NCBI GenBank assembly: GCA_902491915.1
Contig: CABUJL010000011.1
Coordinates: 1 to 27,125 of the forward strand
Direction of reading: 5' to 3'
DNA: 27,125 nucleotides
DNA from: an uncultured Collinsella sp.
GTDB lineage: Bacteria; Actinomycetota; Coriobacteriia; Coriobacteriales; Coriobacteriaceae
Part shown: in pieces, positions 22,132-27,125 of the stretch
Numbering within the stretch: the first letter of the stretch is position 1
How the letters are laid out: every line of letters starts with the position of its first letter
The notes under the pieces: generated by a model
Databases searched by the model: none
What the model saw: only the letters and a program-made list of their open reading frames with translations
Told to the model about the DNA's origin: nothing
Made by a program: the position numbers and the translations under genes

Positions 22132-25116
22132 ATGGGCAACGCCATGCATCAATACGCCCTCTTTGGGACCGCACAATTTAAATACGATCAGACGATCACA
22201 CATATATCGGACCAACACCGACAAATCGTCATTTGCAACAACGGTTCAGACGTACGCTACGCAACGCTAGAAGAGTGGGAAGAAGCTGGCGCTTTGTTCG
22301 ATGAACGAGCGCAAATCGAGGGCATCGTCACCAGCGCGAGCCCAGCACGCGATAAACTCGAGCTCTTTCGCAGTCTCTTTACCGGGCGCAAAGATGTTTA
22401 CGCTCATGGATATCGCAGAAAGGACGGGGGCATTGGCTATACGCCTGCTTGTGCTAATGAGTGGGAGCCAGGAATTTGCCCCAAAGCAGCCCATCAAAGA
22501 GTTAAATGCGTAGAATGCAGCAATCGCGTCTTCCCGGAATTAAGCGATGCCGCAATCATTGCTCACTTTAAAGGCAACGATGACCGGTTCCGCGATGTCC
22601 TCGGGCAATATGTTCTCGATAGGAACTGCAACACGAAAGTTCTCGTCATCGATTTTGACAAAGCGGACTGGAAAGAGGCAACAAATGCCGTACGGCTTGT
22701 TGCAATACGACGGGGCATTAACGCCGCCGTTGAGCGCTCAAGGTCCGGCAACGGCGCCCACATCTGGTTTTTCTTCCTCGAGCCAATCAGCGCAAAGGCT
22801 GCCCGAGAGTTTGGAAGTTGCCTCATAACCGAAGCTGCGGCGCATAATAAGACAATCACGTTCGAGGCCTTTGATCGAATGCTACCCGCTCAGGCCACTA
22901 TTCCCGATGGAGGCTTCGGAAACCTCATCGCACTCCCCTTTCAAGGCAAGGCGCAACGTGAAGGAAACAGTGTATTTGTAGACGAACAATTCAAGCCCTT
23001 TCCCGACCAATGGCTCTATCTATCACAAGTCCAGCTGATTCCGCGCTCGACGGTGCAAGATCTGATTGAGGCCCCTGGAAACAACCCGCACGGACCAGCA
23101 ACAACTACGGTGGCAAACAAGGGCAAACGGTATGCCCAAAGACCACGAAAGCGACTACCACTCACATCGCGGGACTTTCCCTCATCGCTGCCCGTTATTC
23201 AAGCCGATATGCTGTACATCCCCGAGAAGTCTCTGAGTCCAGCAGCTCAAATGGAAATCCGCGGACTTGCGACATTTGCCAATCCGGCATTCTATCGCGC
23301 GCAGTCCATGCATCAATCAGTATTCGGCAAACCGCGACTCATAGACCTTAGCGAACTGAGAGATGGTCATGTTGCAATTCCCCGGGGCTGCAAAACTCAA
23401 CTTGAGCAGCTAGTTCAAGAGACCGGCGTTACCGCCCACTATTCAGACGAGCGCAAATCGGGTAATCCGATTGTTATGGCATTTAAAGGAGTCCTTCGCC
23501 CTGAGCAGCAAATCGCCGCTGATCAGATGCTCATATACGAAGACGGAATCATGTCCGCGCCGACAGGCTTCGGTAAAACAGTCATCGGAGCTTATCTTAT
23601 TGCATCCATTGGTCTTCCAACGCTCGTCATCGTTCCCAAAACCGCACTCATAACCCAATGGAAATCCCAGCTCGAGCGATTTATCGACATTACGGACAAC
23701 AGGGAGCCCGTCCGAACCCCAAAAGGACGAATCAGCAAAAGGCAGCCTCCGGTCATCGGACAAATAGGAGGAGGCAAAATGGCCGTAAGCGGCCTCGTCG
23801 ACATCGCTTCATTCCAGTCGTTATCTGGCAAAGACCGCCAAACCGGAGAGCCGATAGTTAAGGGCCTTGTTCGTAATTACGGCCTCATTATCTGCGACGA
23901 ATGCCACCATGCCGCCGCACCACAGCTCGAGCTTATTCTCAAGTCCGCCCCGGCCAAATACGTATACGGCCTTTCTGCGACGCCCGAACGATCCGACGGC
24001 CTTACGCGGGCGCTCTCCATGCTCTGCGGCCCGCTCCGTTATGTTATCGATCCAAAAGCGCAAGCGATTCAGCAGGGCATCCAGCGCATCGTACGGCCTC
24101 GTTTTACTGGAATTCGACTACCCGCCTACGAGCCAGGTGCAAACTTCAATCAGATTCTCGACCTGCTGTGCACGCATGCAGCTAGAAACGAATTGATTGT
24201 CAACGACGCTATTGAAGCTGCGTCAAACGGCCGGCATCCGCTCGTGCTGACTAAAAGGAAAAAGCATGCCGAGGAGCTGTTCGGGATGCTCAAAAACCAA
24301 GGACACGAACCCGTTCTCCTGACCGGGGAAATCGACGCCAAAGAAAGAAAAACGATACTGAGCAGTCTTCCCCGCTTCGAGCATGAACATCGAATCATCG
24401 TCGCCACCGAAAGCCTTTTGGGCGAGGGCTTCGATCTGTCCTACCTTGACACTCTACTCATTGCCACGCCGATATCGTGGGACGGCAGCATCACGCAGCA
24501 GGCGGGCAGGCTCCATAGAAGCCACGAGGGCAAGCGACGGGTTGAGATATTCGACTACGTTGATTTATCTATACCCATGCTCGCCCGCATGTACCAGAAG
24601 AGACTCAAGACCTACGCCAAGCTCGGGTACGAAGTCTACGTGACCGGAGGCAGCGAGCAGTCCGATCAAAACATTCTCATAGAACCGGCTAATGCCGTAG
24701 AGACTCTGGTTGAAGACATCGTTGGCGCCGCCAAGAGCATCTTCATTGCCGCGCCCTACGCATCCGCCGCCTGCCTCGCAAAGCTCGGCGATGCAATCAA
24801 AGGTGCCACTGCCCGAGGGATTGCTCTTGAGTTTTTCATTGCCTCGACTCCGCGCGAAGATGCAAGCGAGACTTTGGCAGAAATGAACGTCGAGCATGCC
24901 ATTAGAGCAGAAGGACGTTTGTGTGCAGCGATAATTGACGAAGAAACTATCTGGTACGGAACGATCCCGCTACTAGCTTTCCCCAAGAAAGAAGACTGCA
25001 GCATCAGGTTCAAAAACAGCGAGATCGCAGCGGAGCTCTTAGACGAAATCAACCACAAGGGAAAGCCAGATGCCACGTCAACAGGCAGGACACCCCCACC
25101 ACTTGCGGTGGAATAG
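22132..25116 (+). CDS. TOTE-type primase / SF2 helicase / PLD-like fusion protein
   Basis: A 994-residue multidomain protein. Residues about 75-300 match the archaeo-eukaryotic primase domain of TOTE conflict systems: LFRSLFTGRKDVYAHGY, a zinc-finger-like insert (Cys107, Cys116, Cys126, Cys129), VIDFDK with Asp174 and Asp176, and RSRSGNGAHIWFFF with His210. Residues about 450-840 are an SF2 helicase: Walker A APTGFGKT (476-483), DECHH (589-593), SATPERSDG (615-623) and motif VI QQAGRLHRS (789-797). Residues about 868-970 look like a phospholipase-D-type domain whose HxK is changed to Arg929 and Cys931, with Asp936 kept. ATG 22132 follows AAGGAC. The final PLAVE codons and stop come from repeat copy B. 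Codon use is less GC-biased than neighbours. Role in anti-phage or mobile-element conflict is inferred from the family. Confidence 0.85.
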   Translation: MGNAMHQYALFGTAQFKYDQTITHISDQHRQIVICNNGSDVRYATLEEWEEAGALFDERAQIEGIVTSASPARDKLELFRSLFTGRKDVYAHGYRRKDGGIGYTPACANEWEPGICPKAAHQRVKCVECSNRVFPELSDAAIIAHFKGNDDRFRDVLGQYVLDRNCNTKVLVIDFDKADWKEATNAVRLVAIRRGINAAVERSRSGNGAHIWFFFLEPISAKAAREFGSCLITEAAAHNKTITFEAFDRMLPAQATIPDGGFGNLIALPFQGKAQREGNSVFVDEQFKPFPDQWLYLSQVQLIPRSTVQDLIEAPGNNPHGPATTTVANKGKRYAQRPRKRLPLTSRDFPSSLPVIQADMLYIPEKSLSPAAQMEIRGLATFANPAFYRAQSMHQSVFGKPRLIDLSELRDGHVAIPRGCKTQLEQLVQETGVTAHYSDERKSGNPIVMAFKGVLRPEQQIAADQMLIYEDGIMSAPTGFGKTVIGAYLIASIGLPTLVIVPKTALITQWKSQLERFIDITDNREPVRTPKGRISKRQPPVIGQIGGGKMAVSGLVDIASFQSLSGKDRQTGEPIVKGLVRNYGLIICDECHHAAAPQLELILKSAPAKYVYGLSATPERSDGLTRALSMLCGPLRYVIDPKAQAIQQGIQRIVRPRFTGIRLPAYEPGANFNQILDLLCTHAARNELIVNDAIEAASNGRHPLVLTKRKKHAEELFGMLKNQGHEPVLLTGEIDAKERKTILSSLPRFEHEHRIIVATESLLGEGFDLSYLDTLLIATPISWDGSITQQAGRLHRSHEGKRRVEIFDYVDLSIPMLARMYQKRLKTYAKLGYEVYVTGGSEQSDQNILIEPANAVETLVEDIVGAAKSIFIAAPYASAACLAKLGDAIKGATARGIALEFFIASTPREDASETLAEMNVEHAIRAEGRLCAAIIDEETIWYGTIPLLAFPKKEDCSIRFKNSEIAAELLDEINHKGKPDATSTGRTPPPLAVE

Positions 25117-25168
25117 GGACTGTTTTTTGGCGTATCAGCCGCCAATCAGTCCCTATTTCACCGCAAGT
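25101..25168. repeat. REP-like palindrome, TTGCGGTG-AATAGGGA family (copy B)
   Basis: ACTTGCGGTGGAATAGGGACTG and CAGTCCCTATTTCACCGCAAGT (each given here as arms starting at 25101 and ending at 25168) pair over 22 bases with one mismatch. Same family and orientation as 21540-21604. The primase-helicase stop codon TAG at 25114-25116 lies inside it. Confidence 0.88.
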
Positions 25169-25181
25169 TAAAAGCGAGTGG

Positions 25182-25490
25182 CTAGCTCAGTGGGCCCTGG
25201 AACAGTTCTTGATGCGAGCCCATTCTGACCAGTCGGATCACAGGATTAGTCTTATGCGGCAAGTACAGAACGACCACATCGACCAAGCCATCGGATAGGT
25301 GGAAATCGATGTGGCCGTTGTAGTTTCCGCCCGGGTTTGAGAGCTCGTGGGCGCCGTACTCCGCTGGAAGCGACCCATGGGCCACAAGCTCTGCAACCGC
25401 CGCTTTAAACTCGCTCTTTAGCTGCGGATGGATGCGCATCGTCCGTTTGTAATCCACCTTAAACTGAGCCTCGACTTTAATCTCAAACAT
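25182..25490 (-). CDS. YafQ/RelE-family mRNA interferase toxin
   Basis: A 102-residue ribosome-dependent endoribonuclease of the RelE/YafQ group. The conserved C terminus MGSHQELF has His93 and Phe97, equivalent to the YafQ His87 and Phe91; HELSNPGGNYNGHIDFH supplies His48, His60 and nearby acids that fit the remaining active-site histidines. It starts two bases after the antitoxin stop, so the pair is translationally coupled. The intact motif suggests an active toxin. The 3' end is 13 bases from repeat copy B. Confidence 0.9.
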   Translation of the reverse strand: MFEIKVEAQFKVDYKRTMRIHPQLKSEFKAAVAELVAHGSLPAEYGAHELSNPGGNYNGHIDFHLSDGLVDVVVLYLPHKTNPVIRLVRMGSHQELFQGPLS

Positions 25491-25492
25491 CG

Positions 25493-25792
25493 CTAGCCCT
25501 CATCGAGGAACGATATAAGCTCATCAGCGTCGTTGAATGACGGGCTATCGTCCGGCAAAATCCCCAACTCATGAGCTTCGGCGATTACCATGGCACGCCT
25601 CGTCGCCTCGTTGGGCACTTCCGCCCTTCCTACAATCTCAAAAGGAATCTTTCGCTGATTTACCAGCTGCCGAACAGCAAGGTTGAGATACGAATTGAGA
25701 CTCAAACCAACTGAGTCCAAGAACTCAGTCGCCTGTTCCTTGAGCCCCTCTTCGATGCGAACCGTCGTAGGCTTAACCGTTGCAGTAGACAT
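25493..25792 (-). CDS. DinJ/RelB-family antitoxin
   Basis: A 99-residue antitoxin. VKPTTVRIEEGLKEQATEFL, then DSVGLSLNSYLNLAVRQLV, is the ribbon-helix-helix DNA-binding domain of RelB/DinJ proteins, and the acidic C terminus (PDDSPSFNDADELISFLDEG) is the toxin-neutralising tail. ATG 25792 has a perfect AGGAGGT five bases upstream. A TATACT -10 lies at 25823-25828 (minus strand) and a palindrome at 25841-25872 is a likely operator for autorepression by the antitoxin-toxin complex. Confidence 0.92.
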   Translation of the reverse strand: MSTATVKPTTVRIEEGLKEQATEFLDSVGLSLNSYLNLAVRQLVNQRKIPFEIVGRAEVPNEATRRAMVIAEAHELGILPDDSPSFNDADELISFLDEG

Positions 25793-25840
25793 ACGCGACC
25801 TCCTCGCCTCGTCTTTTGCATCAGTATACCCAGTTTAGAT

Positions 25841-25872
25841 GGCAGGCTGATGTTAAATAACATCAATCTGCC
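25841..25872. promoter_or_regulatory. Palindromic operator of the toxin-antitoxin operon
   Basis: TGATGTTA-AA-TAACATCA (25848-25865) is a perfect palindrome extended by GGCAG/CTGCC outer arms. It is just upstream of the -10 (25823-25828) of the antitoxin promoter. It also lies 33 bases beyond the 3' end of the LOG gene, so it could double as a terminator hairpin for that gene. Confidence 0.7.
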
Positions 25873-25905
25873 GTTCTCATTACTACAACAACAGGCACGC
25901 TCGCC

Positions 25906-26664
25906 CTACATCAACCCGCTCAGGACAATGTCGACAGCTTCGTTGAGGTCGTCGGTGATGTGTACGAGCTCGGGATCGAGCGGGCTGATCATACCGGCGT
26001 CCATCACCGGACCGTTAAGCCAGTCGAATAGGCCCTGCCAGTACTCGGTGCCCACCAAAACGAGCGGCATGCGCTTGACCTTGTGCGTTTGCACCAGCGT
26101 GAGCACCTCGAACATTTCGTCGAGCGTGCCAAAACCTCCGGGAAACACGATGGCGCCCGAGCTGTATTTGACGAACATGGTCTTGCGCACAAAGAAGTAA
26201 CGGAAGTCCATGCCGAGGTTCACGTATTTATTGAGCCCATGCTCGTGCGGCAACTCAATGCCAAGGCCAACTGACTTGCCGTTGACGCTCGCCGCTCCCC
26301 TGTTGGCCGCCTCCATGATGCCGGGGCCGCCACCGGTTATGACCGCCACGCCGCGCTGGGCGATTTTGCGGCCGACGGTACGCGCCGCCTTGTAGAGTTG
26401 ATCGGTCTTGGGCGTGCGGGCGCTGCCGAAGATGGTCACCGCGGGCCCGAGCTCGGCAAGCGCACCAAAGCCGTCGACAAACTCGGCCTGAATGCGCAGC
26501 ACGCGCCACGGATCAGCATGCAGCCAGTCGGTCGACTCCTCGGGCGCCAGCAGGTTGGCGTAGGTGTTGTCCTTAGGAATCATGGGGCCGCGCATGACCA
26601 CGGGGCCGCGGCGGTACGTCTCGTCGTAGGCGGGCTCGCCCTCGACGTTCTCATTCTTAATCAT
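25906..26664 (-). CDS. LOG family protein (TIGR00730-type nucleoside-5'-monophosphate phosphoribohydrolase)
   Basis: A 252-residue Rossmann-like protein. TIFGSART (77-84), GGGPGIMEAANRGA (111-124) and PGGFGTLDEMFE (175-186) are the LOG signature, with the PGGxGTxxE motif forming the nucleotide/phosphate-binding site. Plant and actinobacterial members release cytokinin-type bases from nucleoside monophosphates, while many bacterial members act on AMP or are uncharacterised. A 60-residue N-terminal extension rich in charged residues precedes the fold. ATG 26664 has TAGGAG upstream; the frame extends further to 26883, but through the tgt terminator. Stand-alone gene downstream of tgt. Confidence 0.9.
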   Translation of the reverse strand: MIKNENVEGEPAYDETYRRGPVVMRGPMIPKDNTYANLLAPEESTDWLHADPWRVLRIQAEFVDGFGALAELGPAVTIFGSARTPKTDQLYKAARTVGRKIAQRGVAVITGGGPGIMEAANRGAASVNGKSVGLGIELPHEHGLNKYVNLGMDFRYFFVRKTMFVKYSSGAIVFPGGFGTLDEMFEVLTLVQTHKVKRMPLVLVGTEYWQGLFDWLNGPVMDAGMISPLDPELVHITDDLNEAVDIVLSGLM

Positions 26665-26680
26665 GGGTACTCCTATCGAG

Positions 26681-26727
26681 AAAAAGAAAACGGGCGGGGT
26701 CGACGCCATGCGCCAAACACCCGCCCG
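26681..26727 (-). terminator. Terminator downstream of tgt
   Basis: On the minus strand CGGGCGGGT pairs with ACCCCGCCCG and is followed by TTTTCTTTTT. It lies 49 bases after the tgt stop, before the LOG gene start. Confidence 0.88.
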
Positions 26728-26776
26728 AACATCAACTATTCGGTATGGTACCCACGATGCATCAAGTGCTTGCAAG

Positions 26777-27125
26777 CTATCGGTCAGCGGTCGCGCAACC
26801 GATGCCGGCGCATGCGATGGCCGGCGCCGGTTGCGCGCGGTCGATTGGCACACGATCTCGACACCGCACGAACGCCCCCACAAGCACGCCCGCAGGACTG
26901 TTCATCCAGTCGCTCACAAACGCGCCGTAGCGGCCCTCGATAATGGCCTGGCGGGCACGCTGCATAAGGTTGAGCAGGTAGTAGATGTTGTGCATCGACA
27001 GCAGAATACCGCCGAGCATCTCCTTCTGCGTGACCATGTGACGGATGAGCGCGCGGCTGTAGCCGCCCGTGCACACCGGGCAGGTGCAGGTGGGGTCGAT
27101 GGGGCCGTCGTCGTGCGCAAAGCGC
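26777..27125 (-). CDS. tgt: tRNA-guanine transglycosylase, C-terminal part (5' end beyond window)
   Basis: The visible 115 residues contain the zinc site CTCPVCTGGYSRALIRH (three cysteines; the fourth ligand is the histidine of SMHNIYYLL) and EMLGGILLSMHNIYYLLNLM, the C-terminal signature of bacterial Tgt. The enzyme exchanges guanine-34 for a 7-deazaguanine (preQ1) in tRNAs with GUN anticodons, in queuosine synthesis. The tail after residue GRYGAFVSDWM is longer than usual and cysteine/alanine-rich; it may be real or reflect a late frameshift. The rest of the gene lies to the right of the window. Confidence 0.93.
   Translation of the reverse strand, partial: RFAHDDGPIDPTCTCPVCTGGYSRALIRHMVTQKEMLGGILLSMHNIYYLLNLMQRARQAIIEGRYGAFVSDWMNSPAGVLVGAFVRCRDRVPIDRAQPAPAIACAGIGCATADR

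Overview
The window reads as a chromosomal segment of a GC-rich Coriobacteriia genome, most likely Collinsella (C. aerofaciens group). This rests on codon bias, protein character (Tat-type lipoprotein PstS, tandem histidine phosphatases, Uup-like ABC-F) and many small palindromic repeats carrying GGGAC motifs. The genus call is inference; no rRNA or marker gene is present. No tRNA, rRNA, CRISPR array, insertion sequence or phage gene was seen.

Layout. 1-2183: the 3' end of an unknown + strand gene, two tandem histidine phosphatases and a nitroreductase (minus), with a DtxR-type iron-box candidate upstream of the nitroreductase. 2419-3546: a frameshifted HdeD-like membrane protein and a YaiI/YqxD protein. 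3665-5888: a histidine-rich metal exporter (minus) divergent from a DnaQ-fold exonuclease, with a palindromic operator between them. 6240-7692: an orphan AbiEi/DUF559-like gene followed by a ~250 bp element with 40 bp imperfect inverted ends. 7776-10693: a zinc/cadmium-type efflux locus (SmtB-type ArsR repressor, stand-alone HMA protein, P1B ATPase without its own HMA domain) with three copies of one operator, ending in a 127 bp palindrome. 10830-14063: a DtxR-family regulator, a Cof-type HAD phosphatase and a Uup-like ABC-F ATPase. 14268-17908: pstSCAB phosphate importer (minus), with pstS apparently frameshifted near its 3' end. 18112-18369: two repeat/structured elements. 18371-20508: an M20 dipeptidase broken by a frameshift, and a HAD phosphatase. 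20665-21525: a DegV protein.

21526-25872 is the most accessory-looking stretch: palindromic repeat, ~230 bp element with perfect 36 bp inverted ends, a 994-residue primase-zinc-SF2 helicase-PLD protein resembling TOTE conflict-system proteins, a second copy of the same palindromic repeat that supplies the gene's last codons, then a DinJ/YafQ-type toxin-antitoxin pair. 25906-27125: a LOG-family protein and the C-terminal part of tRNA-guanine transglycosylase.

Themes. Metal homeostasis recurs: ArsR regulon, DtxR regulator, exporter, and shared AGTTRNCC-like sites in two promoter regions. Two candidate defence genes each sit beside a similar inverted-repeat element. Three reading frames (hdeD-like, pstS, M20 peptidase) carry indels, which could be real decay or sequence error; read data would decide.
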